From Chloroflexota bacterium (lineage in GTDB: Bacteria > Chloroflexota > Anaerolineae > SpSt-313): a stretch of DNA of 64,000 bases. The notes below the pieces were generated by a model that saw nothing but the letters and a program-made list of their open reading frames with translations, had not been told where the DNA came from and did no database searches. The position numbers were made by a program, and so were the translations under genes. Shown piece by piece: positions 8,445 through 16,347 of this stretch. The number at the start of each line of letters is the position of its first letter. The stretch's first letter is position 1. The stretch covers positions 1 through 64,000 of the forward strand of contig JAKPJZ010000113.1 of the NCBI GenBank assembly GCA_029553955.1. The letters run 5' to 3'.

Positions 8445-8583
8445 AAGAAGCGCGACTTGCGGCACAGCGGATGTTCTGGCACACATAGTCCTGCGAGGGG
8501 GACAGGATCTCGCCCCGCGCCGCGCGCTCGTTGATGATGGCCAGCATCTGGGGCACGTCGTGAATGTGTGGCCGGCGGATCAT
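8416..8583 (-). pseudogene. Truncated duplicate of the argA acetyltransferase
   Basis: A 55-codon ORF whose ATG overlaps the argA stop (ATGA). Its residues 10-40 align with argA residues of the same region: NERAARGEILSPSQDYVCQNIR versus NGYAARGEMLPKSLNQVYQNIR. After that the sequence is unrelated (CAASRASFDTRSRGGV) and stops inside the ilvE -10 box. The acetyl-CoA-binding part of the GNAT fold is absent, so it cannot be an active enzyme. It is probably a tandem duplication truncated by a deletion. A retained small-peptide role is possible but unsupported. Confidence 0.8.
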
Positions 8584-9095
8584 TTTCGACCCACCTCCAG
8601 GTCGCGCAGCACGGCCACCTCGTCGCACTGCGGGAACTTGATGCAGTCGATGCAGTCGACCCAGATCTTGCGGGGCAGCGACTCGCGCTCGACCGTGCGA
8701 AAGCCCCAGCGGGCGAAAAAGCGCGGCTTGTAGGTCAGCGCAAACACCTGCGGCAGGCCCATCTGCCCGGCGTCGCGCAGCAGCGCCTGCAGGATCAGCC
8801 CACCGATCCCCTGGCGCCGCAGGCCCTCGGCCACCGCCAGCGAGCGCACCTCGCCCAGGTTGTTCCACAAGACGTGCAGGGCGCCGCAGCCGGCAATTTC
8901 GCCGTTGCGCTCGGCCACGCAAAAGTCGCGGATGTTCTGGTACACCTGGTTGAGCGACTTGGGCAGCATCTCGCCCCGCGCGGCATAGCCGTTGATCAGG
9001 CGCACCATCGCCTCCACGTCGCCCACCGTCGCCGGGCGTACCGCTATGCCCGGCAGCACGCCTGTGACGGGCAGCACATTGTCCTCAGCTTGCAT
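8580..9095 (-). CDS. argA: GNAT-type N-acetylglutamate synthase, single domain
   Basis: A 171-residue GNAT acetyltransferase that probably makes N-acetylglutamate, the first step of arginine synthesis. It is the short form, without the kinase-like domain of classical ArgA. Motif A reads LGEVRSLAVAEGLRRQGIGGLIL (the acetyl-CoA loop is RRQGIG), and the C-terminal WVDCIDCIKFPQCDE stretch is typical of this clade. No argJ is seen nearby, so a dedicated synthase would be needed. It follows argC-argB-argD in the same direction. The ATG at 9095 is preceded by GGTGG. Confidence 0.85.
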   Translation of the reverse strand: MQAEDNVLPVTGVLPGIAVRPATVGDVEAMVRLINGYAARGEMLPKSLNQVYQNIRDFCVAERNGEIAGCGALHVLWNNLGEVRSLAVAEGLRRQGIGGLILQALLRDAGQMGLPQVFALTYKPRFFARWGFRTVERESLPRKIWVDCIDCIKFPQCDEVAVLRDLEVGRK

Positions 9096-9170
9096 CCACA
9101 ACACCACCTACTCTTGAATCCAGGGAAACCGGCTTTCACGCTATGCACCCACCCGGTGCAGATCCCTTTG

Positions 9171-9250
9171 GGGGTGGTGGGTTGGTTGGCCCCGCCGGCT
9201 GCCCCTGGCGCGCCAGGGGCAGCCGGCGGGGCCAACCAACCCACCACCCC
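9171..9250. repeat. Perfect 80-bp palindrome (P2)
   Basis: The two 40-base halves are exact reverse complements with no loop. It lies between argD and argA: 112 bases after the argD stop and 76 bases before the argA ATG. Outer sequence GGGGTGGTGGGTTGG. There is no T tract. Confidence 0.97.
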
Positions 9251-9361
9251 TTCCTGGTCCATAGCCGGGCGGCAGCAACGCGGAATGCCCGGCTGTTGCC
9301 AGGATAGCGGAGGAGAGTTCGCTCTACGACAAGACGCACAAAGCTCGCTGCTATGGTCGTG

Positions 9362-10558
9362 TCACTCGGCCGTAGCCAGCACCTGGTCGATGATGGCCAC
9401 GGCCTCGTCGATGTGTTCCTTGCTGACCACCAGCGGCGGCAGCAGGCGCAGCACGCGATCGCCCGCGTTGGCCATGACAAGCCCGTGCTCATAGCCGCGG
9501 CCGATGAGCGGCGCCGCGTCGACGGCGAGTTCCAGGCCCCAGATCAGCCCGCAGCCGCGCACGTCACGGATGATGGGATGGCGCGCCTTGAGGCCGTTGA
9601 GCCCGGCCTCGAGCTCGCGGCCCCGCTCGCGCACGCCGGCGAGGAAGGCTGGGGCGCTCACGCGTTGCAGCACAACCCGCGCCACGGCGCAGATGATCGG
9701 GTTGGCGGCAAAGGTCGAGCCGTGGTCGCCCGGCACGATGGCGTCGGCCACACGCTGCGTGAGGAGCACGGCGCCGATGGGCAAGCCCCCGCCGAGGGGC
9801 TTGGCCAGGGTCATCAGGTCGGGCGCCACGCGAGCGGCCTCGTGCGCCCACAGCGTGCCGGTGCGCCCCAGGCCGCACTGCACCTCGTCAAAGATGAGCA
9901 GGGCGCCCTGCTCGTCGCAGGCGCGGCGCAGCTCACACAGGAACTCGGGCCTGGCCGGGTTCACGCCGCCCTCGCCCTGCAGCGGCTCCACGATCACCGC
10001 CCCCGTGTGCGGGCCGATCGCCGCACGGGCCGCCGCCACGTCGTTGAACGGCGCAAAGCTCACCCCCGGCACGAGCGGCTCGAAGGGCTGGCGATACTTT
10101 TCGCGGTGCGTCGCCGCCAGTGCGCCCATGGTGCGGCCGTGGAACGAGCCGGTGAAGGCCACGATCCCGGCGCGGTCCTCGCCGGGGTGGTTCACCCTCT
10201 GCCACTTGCGGGCGAACTTGAGCGCGGCCTCGCAGGCCTCGGTGCCCGAGTTGGAAAAGAAAGCCCGGTCGGCGAAAGAGCGCTGCACCAGGTCGCGCGC
10301 CAAGAGCGCCTGCGGCGCGCTGTGGTACAGGTTCGAGCAGTGCGCCAGCCGGCCGGCCTGCGCCGTCAGCGCCGCCAGCACCTCGGGGTCGCCATAGCCC
10401 AGCGCATTCACCGCGATGCCCGAGACACAGTCGAGGTAGCGCCGGCCCGCGGCGTCATACAGGTACACGCCCTCGCCGCGCTCCAGCACAAACGGTGCCC
10501 GTTTGTACGTCTGCAAGACGTACTGTTGCTCAAGCTGGACGATATCCTCAATATCCAT
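9362..10558 (-). CDS. argD: Acetylornithine aminotransferase
   Basis: A 398-residue class III PLP aminotransferase, fourth step of ornithine synthesis (N-acetylglutamate semialdehyde to N-acetylornithine). Visible features are SNSGTEACEAALK for PLP phosphate binding, FTGSFHGRTMGALAAT, Asp224 in IFDEVQCGLGRTG and the PLP lysine Lys253 in TLAKPLGGGLPIGA. Length is typical. The ATG at 10558 follows GAGGAG. It lies in the arg cluster, flanked on both sides by perfect palindromes. Confidence 0.93.
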   Translation of the reverse strand: MDIEDIVQLEQQYVLQTYKRAPFVLERGEGVYLYDAAGRRYLDCVSGIAVNALGYGDPEVLAALTAQAGRLAHCSNLYHSAPQALLARDLVQRSFADRAFFSNSGTEACEAALKFARKWQRVNHPGEDRAGIVAFTGSFHGRTMGALAATHREKYRQPFEPLVPGVSFAPFNDVAAARAAIGPHTGAVIVEPLQGEGGVNPARPEFLCELRRACDEQGALLIFDEVQCGLGRTGTLWAHEAARVAPDLMTLAKPLGGGLPIGAVLLTQRVADAIVPGDHGSTFAANPIICAVARVVLQRVSAPAFLAGVRERGRELEAGLNGLKARHPIIRDVRGCGLIWGLELAVDAAPLIGRGYEHGLVMANAGDRVLRLLPPLVVSKEHIDEAVAIIDQVLATAE

Positions 10559-10625
10559 CGCTCTGCTCCTCGGCCGCTCTGGGCCGGCTCTCATGCTCTG
10601 CGCTAACCCGGCACGGGACCTTGTG

Positions 10626-10713
10626 AGGGTAGGGGTCTGGAGATGTTTCCCTCGGCCTGTGGCCGCCCGCGGGCGGCCACAGGCCGAGGGAAACATCTCC
10701 AGACCCCTACCCT
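10626..10713. repeat. Perfect 88-bp palindrome (P3)
   Basis: The 44-base halves are exact reverse complements without a spacer. It sits in the gap between argB and argD. Outer bases AGGGTAGGGGTCTGG resemble the other palindromes, while the interior is unique. Confidence 0.97.
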
Positions 10714-10771
10714 GGGCTTGAGCCGGGCTCGAGCGAAGCGCTTCACCCGGCTGGCGCCCGGGCCGTCAGCC

Positions 10772-11533
10772 CTAGTTCCCTGATACGACGCAGGTGCCTC
10801 CCCTGCAGCCCAACCCGGCCAGATCCACGATCCTCGCCTCAGCCACGCCGGCGGCGACGACGTCGAGGGCGGCGCGCACCTTGGGCACCATGCCGCCCGA
10901 GATGATGCCGCGGCCGATCCAGTCGCCGGCCTCGGCGGCGCTGAGGCGGGCCACCACGCGGCCGTCGACGAGGACGCCAGGGACGTTGGTCACAAAGGCC
11001 AGGGCCTGGGCGCCGAGGGCACGCGCCAGGGCCATGGCGGCGTGGTCGGCGTTGACGTTGTAGCGCCGGCCCTCCGGCCCCAGTGAGATCGGCGAGACGA
11101 CCGGCACAATGCCCTGGCCCAGCAGGAGCTGCAGCGGCGCCAGGTCCACCGCCGTCACCTCGCCCACCAGGCCCAGGTCGCCCGCCGGGTGCCGCGCCGG
11201 CTCCACGCGCAAGAGCCCGCCGTCGACGCCGCTCAGGCCCATGGCCGCGATGCTGCAGTTCACCAGGCGGGCCACCAGGCGCTTGTTCACCGCCCCCGAG
11301 AGCACCATCTCGGTGACGGCCAGCGTCGCCTCGTCGGTCACGCGCAGGCCCTCGATAAAGCGCGGCTCCAGGCCCAGCGCCCCCTGCAGCCGGGCAATCT
11401 CCTTGCCGCCGCCGTGCACCAGCACCGGCGCCGCCTGCGCCCGCAGACCCCCAATAGCCTCCACCAGGCCGGCAAGAAAACGCTCGTCGTCAATCTCGTT
11501 GCCGCCGACCTTGAGCACGATGATGGGTAGCAT
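10772..11533 (-). CDS. argB: Acetylglutamate kinase
   Basis: A 253-residue amino-acid kinase that phosphorylates N-acetylglutamate, the second step of arginine synthesis. Features are KVGGNEID at the N-terminus, VLVHGGGKEI for the phosphate-binding glycine loop, YNVNADHAA for substrate and GGMVPKVRAA near the C-terminus. It is slightly shorter than most ArgB proteins and lacks the extra N-terminal helix of arginine-inhibited hexameric enzymes, so feedback inhibition is less likely. The ATG at 11533 has AGGAG six bases upstream. Confidence 0.94.
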   Translation of the reverse strand: MLPIIVLKVGGNEIDDERFLAGLVEAIGGLRAQAAPVLVHGGGKEIARLQGALGLEPRFIEGLRVTDEATLAVTEMVLSGAVNKRLVARLVNCSIAAMGLSGVDGGLLRVEPARHPAGDLGLVGEVTAVDLAPLQLLLGQGIVPVVSPISLGPEGRRYNVNADHAAMALARALGAQALAFVTNVPGVLVDGRVVARLSAAEAGDWIGRGIISGGMVPKVRAALDVVAAGVAEARIVDLAGLGCRGGTCVVSGN

Positions 11534-11549
11534 GGTTTTCTCCTGAACA

Positions 11550-11619
11550 GGGTTTTGGTGGAGTGGGGGCTGAGGCGCCGACCGCGGTCGGCACTTCAGC
11601 CCCCACTCCACCAAAACCC
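11550..11619. repeat. 70-bp palindrome with two mismatches (P4), abutting the argC stop
   Basis: Arms GGGTTTTGGTGGAGTGGGGG and its inverse meet at 11584/11585 without a loop; two interior positions are mismatched. Read from argC, the stop codon TAG (11622-11620) runs directly into GGGGTTTTGGTGG, so the element begins at the gene end. It fills the argC-argB gap. Confidence 0.95.
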
Positions 11620-12639
11620 CTACAATCTCAACCCCGCCGTCTCATCCAGCCCAAACATCACGTTCATATTCTGCAGCGCCTGCCCGGCCGCGCCTTTGCC
11701 CAGGTTGTCGATGGCGCTGACGACGATAGCCTCGCCGGGCACACCGGCGTCGTGCAGCGAGATGACGCAGCGCTCGGTGCCCGTGGCCCAGCTCATGGTG
11801 GCCATCGTGCCCTCCGGCAAGACGTGAACCAGCGGCTCGCCGGCATAGGTCTCCTGGTAGAGCCGGCGCAGGGCGGCGGCATCGTGCTGCGGCGGCACGC
11901 GCACGTACAGCGTGGAGAGCATGCCACGGGTCACCGGCACCAGGTGCGGCGCAAAGGTCACGCGCACCGGCTGCCCCGCCAGGCGGCTGAGCTCCTGCTC
12001 CATTTCGGGGATGTGGCGGTGCACATGGCCGACGTTGTAGGGCGCGAGGCTCTCGTTGACCTGGCAAAAGTGGGTGGTCGGGCTGGGGCTGCGCCCGGCA
12101 CCCGAGACGCCCGACTTGGAGTCGACAATGACGTGGCCGCCTTCGAGCAGCCCCTGCGCCGCCAGCGGATAGCAGCCCAGGATGACACTGGTGGGGTAGC
12201 AGCCGGGGTTCGCCACGAGCTGCGCCCCGCGGATGGCCTCGCGGTGCAGCTCGGGCAGGCCATAGACTGCCTCGGCCAGAAGCTGCGGCGCCTCGTGGGC
12301 CGTCTTGTACCAGCGCTCGTAGACTGCCGCGTCGGGCAGGCGGAAGTCGGCCGAGAGATCGACCACGCGCACGCCCGCCTCGCGCGCCCGGCGCACCGTG
12401 GCCATCGACGCCCCGTGGGGCAGCGAGCAGAAGGCGCACTCCACCTCGCCGAGCGGCGCCTCGTCGGCGCGCACCAGAGCCACATCGTCGAGGCAAGGGT
12501 AGCTATCGGAGAGCCAGCCGCCCGCGCTCTGCTCGGAGGTGGCAAACACCAGCTCGGCCGACGGATGCCGGCGCAGGAGTTGCACCAGCTCATAGCCCGC
12601 ATAACCCGTAGCGCCAAACACACCGGCGCGAATCTTCAT
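11620..12639 (-). CDS. argC: N-acetyl-gamma-glutamyl-phosphate reductase
   Basis: A 339-residue NADPH-dependent enzyme, third step of arginine synthesis. The nucleotide-binding loop is VFGATGYAGYELVQLL near the N-terminus and the catalytic cysteine is Cys147 in VANPGCYPTS. SGVSGAGRSP and HRHIPEMEQEL are further family motifs. It is the first gene of the argC-argB-argD-argA cluster. Its ATG at 12639 is preceded by GGAGG and by a roughly 290-base leader holding an arginine-rich peptide and a terminator hairpin. Confidence 0.95.
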   Translation of the reverse strand: MKIRAGVFGATGYAGYELVQLLRRHPSAELVFATSEQSAGGWLSDSYPCLDDVALVRADEAPLGEVECAFCSLPHGASMATVRRAREAGVRVVDLSADFRLPDAAVYERWYKTAHEAPQLLAEAVYGLPELHREAIRGAQLVANPGCYPTSVILGCYPLAAQGLLEGGHVIVDSKSGVSGAGRSPSPTTHFCQVNESLAPYNVGHVHRHIPEMEQELSRLAGQPVRVTFAPHLVPVTRGMLSTLYVRVPPQHDAAALRRLYQETYAGEPLVHVLPEGTMATMSWATGTERCVISLHDAGVPGEAIVVSAIDNLGKGAAGQALQNMNVMFGLDETAGLRL

Positions 12640-12764
12640 CCATCCTCCAACTCTAGATCGTGCGCACAAACCCGTAGCCTGGGGCCTTGTGCCCGTCTGC
12701 CTCACCACGGCACCGCATCCGCCGAGACGACGCCCACAAGGGGCTGCGGGTTGCGCTCACGACC

Positions 12765-12805
12765 AAGAAAAGAGCCAGCTCCCCGGAAGCCCGGAAAGCT
12801 GGCTC
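12765..12805 (-). terminator. Attenuator terminator hairpin upstream of argC
   Basis: As transcribed from the minus strand, the stem is GAGCCAGCT paired with AGCTGGCTC (12805-12797 with 12780-12772). Inside it a CCGG/CCGG pair forms, and TTTTCTT follows directly. It lies between the leader peptide and argC, 41 bases after the leader stop. The octamer GGATAGCT at 12840-12833, just after the leader stop, can pair with AGCTTTCC in the 5' arm (one U-U mismatch), giving a possible antiterminator. Confidence 0.82.
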
Positions 12806-12845
12806 AATCAGCACTGATCTTCGCCCATGCGGAGCTATCCAGACC

Positions 12846-12902
12846 TCACGTCCGGCGCCGGCCCCCTCGAGTTCGTCGCAAGCACTGTACAGGCGCGATC
12901 AT
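12846..12902 (-). CDS. Arginine-rich leader peptide of the arg operon attenuator
   Basis: An 18-residue ORF, MIAPVQCLRRTRGGRRRT, ending in TGA. Six of 18 residues are arginine, in codons CGA CGA, CGA, and CGG CGC CGG. GAGGGA lies 10 bases before the ATG. It starts about 27 bases after the predicted transcription start and ends 41 bases before a terminator hairpin that precedes argC. This is the classical layout for ribosome-stalling attenuation. With charged tRNA-Arg the ribosome would reach the stop and mask GGATAGCT, so the terminator forms. With arginine starvation it would stall, allowing the antiterminator. The mechanism is inferred from sequence. Confidence 0.8.
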   Translation of the reverse strand: MIAPVQCLRRTRGGRRRT

Positions 12903-12935
12903 CGAAATATGGTCCCTCGAATAGTATTGCGGGCG

Positions 12936-12964
12936 AGTGTAGCCCCGCTTGGCCATAGTGTCAA
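12936..12964 (-). promoter_or_regulatory. arg operon promoter, TTGACA-17-TACACT
   Basis: Minus-strand -35 TTGACA (12964-12959) and -10 TACACT (12941-12936), 17 bases apart. Predicted transcription start is near 12929, giving a leader of about 290 bases before the argC ATG. Confidence 0.85.
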
Positions 12965-13026
12965 ATCGGACATGATACCTAATGCGCGAGGGGCTCCACC
13001 ACGCGCTCGTGTACCGGGCGCGATTG

Positions 13027-13072
13027 CGTACGCATCACGCATTACGCATCACGCCTCACGCCTCACGCCTCC
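13027..13072. repeat. GCGTGAGGCGTGATGCG-type repeat overlapping the RNase J stop
   Basis: Tandem variants of GCGTGAGGCGTGATGCGTA on the minus strand. The RNase J stop codon TGA (13065-13063) lies within GAGGCGTGAGGCG. A matching copy overlaps the stop codon of the histidine kinase at 57098. Confidence 0.8.
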
Positions 13073-14700
13073 ATCACCACCGGCATCACAATCGGCCGGC
13101 GGCCGATTTCGCTGTACACATAGTCGATCAGGCTCTGGCGCAGGCGCGCGTTCAGCTCAGCGCGCGGCGTTTCGGCGACGACTTCACGCACCACGTCCCT
13201 GGCCCCCTCGATCAGCTCCGTGGCCTCGCGGTTGTAGACCAGGCCACGGGTGATGATCTCGGGCCCGGCGAGGATCTTGCCCGCCTCGCCGTCGAGGGTC
13301 ACCACCGCCACCAGGAAGCCGTTCTGCGAGAGCAGGCGCCGGTCTTCGAGCACGGCATCCCCCACGTCGCCCACGCCGCGGCCATCAACGAACACATAGC
13401 CCTCGGTCACCCGGTCGACCACGCGCGCCGAGGTGGGCGTGAGCTCGAGCACCTCGCCCGATTCCATGATCAGAATGTTCTGCGGCGCCAGGCCCACGCG
13501 TTCGGCCAGCCCGGCGTGCAGCACCAGGTGCCGGTACTCGCCGTGGATGGGCACAAAGTAGCGCGGCCGCAGCAGGCCGAGCAGCAGCTTTTGCTCCTCC
13601 TGGCCGGCGTGGCCCGAGACGTGCACGTCGAGCAGCTCGTCGTAAAAGACGTTGGCGCCCAGGCGGAAGAGGTTGTTGATGGTGCGGTTGACGAACTCTT
13701 CGTTGCCCGGGATCGGCCGGGCCGAGACGATCACGGTGTCGCCCGGCATCAGGCTGACCGAGCGGAACTCGTTGTAGGCCATGCGCACCAAGGCCGAGGT
13801 CGGCTCGCCCTGGCTGCCGGTGCAGACGATGGCCACCTGGCGCGGCGGCAGGCGGTTGGCCTCGTCGATGGGCACCAGGAGGCCGTCGGGCACGTGCAGG
13901 TAGCCCAGCTCGCGGGCTACGCGCACGTTGTTGACCATGGTGCGGCCCACCACGGCCACTTTGCGATTGTAGCGCCCGGCCGTGTCGATCACCTGCTGCA
14001 CGCGCGAGATATTGGAGGCAAAAGTGGCCACGAGCACCCGGCCGGGGGCCTTGGTGAAGAGCCGGTCGAAGGCCTGGCCCACCTCCTGCTCGGAGGGGGT
14101 ATAGCCGGGGGTCTCGGCATTGGTGCTGTCCGACAGCAGCAACTGCACCCCGGCGCGGCCCAGGTCGGCCAGCTTGGCAAAATCGGTGCGCTGGCCGTCG
14201 ACGGGGCTGTGGTCGAACTTGAAATCGCCCGAGTGCACGATGGTGCCCGCAGGCGTGCGGATGGCCATGCCCACGCCATCGGGGATGCTGTGGCTGACGT
14301 GGAAAAAGTCGACGTCGAAGGGCCCCAGCGACAGAGGGGTGTCGGTGTGGATGGGGCGAAAGCTGACGTCGCGCAGGCCGTGCTCGCGCAGCTTGACCTC
14401 GATCAGCCCCTGGGTCAGCGCCGTCGCATACACCGGCGCCCAGACGCGCTCCAGCAGGTAGGGCAGCGCGCCGATGTGGTCCTCGTGGCCGTGGGTGACG
14501 ATGATGGCCTTGAGCTGTTGGCGGCGCTCGACCACGTAGCTCATGTCGGGGATGACAATGTCCACGCCGAGCATCTCATTCTCGGGGAACATTAGGCCGG
14601 CATCGATCACTATCAGGGAGTCGTCGGACTCTACCACCATCATGTTGCGGCCGATCTCGCCCAGGCCGCCCAACGGAATGACGCGTACTGTATCGCCCAA
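13063..14700 (-). CDS. rnj: Ribonuclease J
   Basis: A 545-residue metallo-beta-lactamase/beta-CASP ribonuclease for mRNA decay and RNA 5'-end processing. The zinc motif HGHEDH is at residues 70-75, with SGDFKFDH and the beta-CASP signatures VATFASNISR and VCTGSQGE; the C-terminal motif is HVSGHAGQEE. The start is TTG at 14700, supported by GGAGG five bases upstream; no ATG fits. Length is normal for RNase J. The final codons (MEA, stop) fall in a dispersed repeat. Upstream (14701-14877) is only a TCAGCAGTCAGCGGTCAGC-type repeat. Confidence 0.93.
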   Translation of the reverse strand: MGDTVRVIPLGGLGEIGRNMMVVESDDSLIVIDAGLMFPENEMLGVDIVIPDMSYVVERRQQLKAIIVTHGHEDHIGALPYLLERVWAPVYATALTQGLIEVKLREHGLRDVSFRPIHTDTPLSLGPFDVDFFHVSHSIPDGVGMAIRTPAGTIVHSGDFKFDHSPVDGQRTDFAKLADLGRAGVQLLLSDSTNAETPGYTPSEQEVGQAFDRLFTKAPGRVLVATFASNISRVQQVIDTAGRYNRKVAVVGRTMVNNVRVARELGYLHVPDGLLVPIDEANRLPPRQVAIVCTGSQGEPTSALVRMAYNEFRSVSLMPGDTVIVSARPIPGNEEFVNRTINNLFRLGANVFYDELLDVHVSGHAGQEEQKLLLGLLRPRYFVPIHGEYRHLVLHAGLAERVGLAPQNILIMESGEVLELTPTSARVVDRVTEGYVFVDGRGVGDVGDAVLEDRRLLSQNGFLVAVVTLDGEAGKILAGPEIITRGLVYNREATELIEGARDVVREVVAETPRAELNARLRQSLIDYVYSEIGRRPIVMPVVMEA

Positions 14701-14877
14701 TAGGACCTCCGGGAAGCTATCAGCAGTCAGCGGTCAGCTTTCAGCGGCTAATCCTCACCTGGACCGCCGCCAATATGCTGCAACACCAGTTCACTCCTAC
14801 CTGCCGTCCAATTCCGACCGCCGGCCAATCCGCAGCCAGCCGGCAGCCTGTGCCGGCTGATCGCGGAAGGCTGCCCG

Positions 14878-15480
14878 CTAGAACAAGTTGAGCTGCTCGG
14901 CCTGCTCACCGGGGTGGTCTTCTTCGGCCGGCACGGCTTGCTTCAGCAGGTCGGGAATCTTGAGGAAATCCTGCTCGATCGCACTGCGGTAGCGCGGCTG
15001 ATGCAGGGCGGCGGCAGGATGGAAGAGGGGCAGGTAGAGGGTCTCGCCGATCTTCTTGGCGCGCCCATGGATATGCGAGATTGGGACATTGGGAAAGTAG
15101 CGGGCCATGGAGTAGCGGCCAAGGGTCACAATCATGCGCGGGCGCAAGAACTCGATCTGGCGGTCGAGGTACGAGCGGCAGGCCTCGAGCTCGCTGGGCA
15201 GGGGGTCGCGGTTGTTGGGCGGGCGGCACTTGACGACGTTGCAGATGAAGACCTGTTCGCGGCTCATGCCGATGGAGCGCAGTAACTCGTCGAGGAACTG
15301 GCCGTCTGGCCCGACAAAGGGTAGCCCCTGGCGGTCTTCGTGGAAGCCCGGCGCCTCACCGATGAACAGCAGCCGAGCATCGGCAGCGCCGTACCCCGGG
15401 ACGGTCTTGATCCGCCCCCGCGCCAGTTGGCATTTCTGACACTGGGCGATCTCGGCCGCCAGTCTCTCCAGTTCGGTCAT
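14878..15480 (-). CDS. Family 4 uracil-DNA glycosylase (Fe-S)
   Basis: A 200-residue base-excision repair enzyme that removes uracil from DNA. Family-4 marks are Cys14 and Cys17 (CQKC), two further Fe-S cysteines in VVKCRPPNN and EACRSYL, motif A GEAPGFHEDRQGLPFVG, and HPAA in the C-terminal half (LFHPAAAL). Length matches bacterial and archaeal UDGa. The ATG at 15480 has GGGAGG nine bases upstream, and a promoter lies 35-63 bases before it. Confidence 0.93.
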   Translation of the reverse strand: MTELERLAAEIAQCQKCQLARGRIKTVPGYGAADARLLFIGEAPGFHEDRQGLPFVGPDGQFLDELLRSIGMSREQVFICNVVKCRPPNNRDPLPSELEACRSYLDRQIEFLRPRMIVTLGRYSMARYFPNVPISHIHGRAKKIGETLYLPLFHPAAALHQPRYRSAIEQDFLKIPDLLKQAVPAEEDHPGEQAEQLNLF

Positions 15481-15514
15481 CCGTTGGAACCTCCCACCAC
15501 CCTGCGTTCTTGCG

Positions 15515-15543
15515 ATTCTACCCTATTCCCTGCGTTTTGTCCA
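15515..15543 (-). promoter_or_regulatory. UDG promoter, TGGACA-17-TAGAAT
   Basis: Minus-strand -35 TGGACA (15543-15538) and -10 TAGAAT (15520-15515), spacer 17, correctly placed for the glycosylase gene. Confidence 0.75.
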
Positions 15544-15651
15544 CCTCCGGTATGCGCTTGCTGCTTGCCGGACGGAAGCATGTCGTAAAGGCAGCAACTC
15601 CCGGCAAACGCCGGGCACATGCTCTGCTGCCACCCGGCACAAACCGGGAGA

Positions 15652-15729
15652 GGGGTTTTGGTGGGCCGGCGAGGTTTGGCCTTCGCCCCGCGGGGCGAAG
15701 GCCAAACCTCGCCGGCCCACCAAAACCCC
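15652..15729. repeat. Perfect 78-bp palindrome (P5)
   Basis: The 39-base halves are exact reverse complements with no loop. It lies in the divergent space between the UDG and fur genes. Outer bases GGGGTTTTGGTGGG match P4; the interior is unique. Confidence 0.97.
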
Positions 15730-15891
15730 CAAAACAGGGTGCGTACCGGTCTTGCGCGGAGCGCGGGGCCCGGTCACCGCCGGACCTGAGACTGCCTCCA
15801 TACGGAGGCGTTTTCCCTTTTACGACAAGCTATGGTAGACTCCCTGTCGGGCATCCCAGGCATGGGGCACCGCATGGAAAGGCGACGAGTG

Positions 15892-16347
15892 ATGAGCCAT
15901 CACATGGAGACGGCGGAGGAGCTGCGCGCCCGGGGCTACCGGCTGACGCCGCAGCGGCTGCTGGTGCTGGAAGCGATCAAAGGGGCGGGGCACTTGACGG
16001 CGGAGCAGGTGCTCGAGCGCGTGCAGCCCGAGTACGCCATGATCAACGCCGCCACCATCTATCGCACCCTCGAATGGCTCAAACAGACGGGCCTGGTGGC
16101 CGAGACCGACCTGGGCGACGGCTGCCGCGTCTACGAGTTCATCGCCGGCCACCCGCACCACCACCTCACCTGCCTCACCTGTGGCCGCCAGATCGAGCTG
16201 CCCGACGAGCTGCTCGACGCCCTGCGCGCCCGCATCGAGCGCGAGTATGGCTTTGCCCTGCGCGCCGACCACATGGGCCTCTTTGGCTATTGCCCCGAGT
16301 GCCGCGAGCGAGAGACCCCCTACCGTTCCCCCCGCGAGGGGGAATAG
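15892..16347 (+). CDS. Fur-family metalloregulator
   Basis: A 151-residue repressor. Winged-helix DNA-binding half: YRLTPQRLLVLEAIKGAGHLTAEQVLERV and AATIYRTLEWLKQTGLV. Metal-sensing half: GHPHHHLTCLTCGRQIELP with the first structural-zinc CxxC, and CPEC as the second. It could be Fur, Zur or PerR; the sequence does not decide. Candidate starts are ATG 15874 and 15892; AAAGG suits 15892. The C-terminal residues after the second CxxC (TPYRSPREGE) are encoded by the invading repeat at 16308, which also supplies the stop codon, so the native tail has been replaced. Confidence 0.87.
   Translation: MSHHMETAEELRARGYRLTPQRLLVLEAIKGAGHLTAEQVLERVQPEYAMINAATIYRTLEWLKQTGLVAETDLGDGCRVYEFIAGHPHHHLTCLTCGRQIELPDELLDALRARIEREYGFALRADHMGLFGYCPECRERETPYRSPREGE

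Noticed and set aside
12640-12935. T-box riboswitch in the argC leader
   Set aside because: No AGGGUGGNACCGCG-like T-box sequence or matching specifier arrangement is visible; the short Arg-rich ORF explains the leader better.
1-15729. Long palindromes as intrinsic transcription terminators
   Set aside because: None is followed by a T-rich tract on either strand, unlike the clear terminators at 18967 and 12765.
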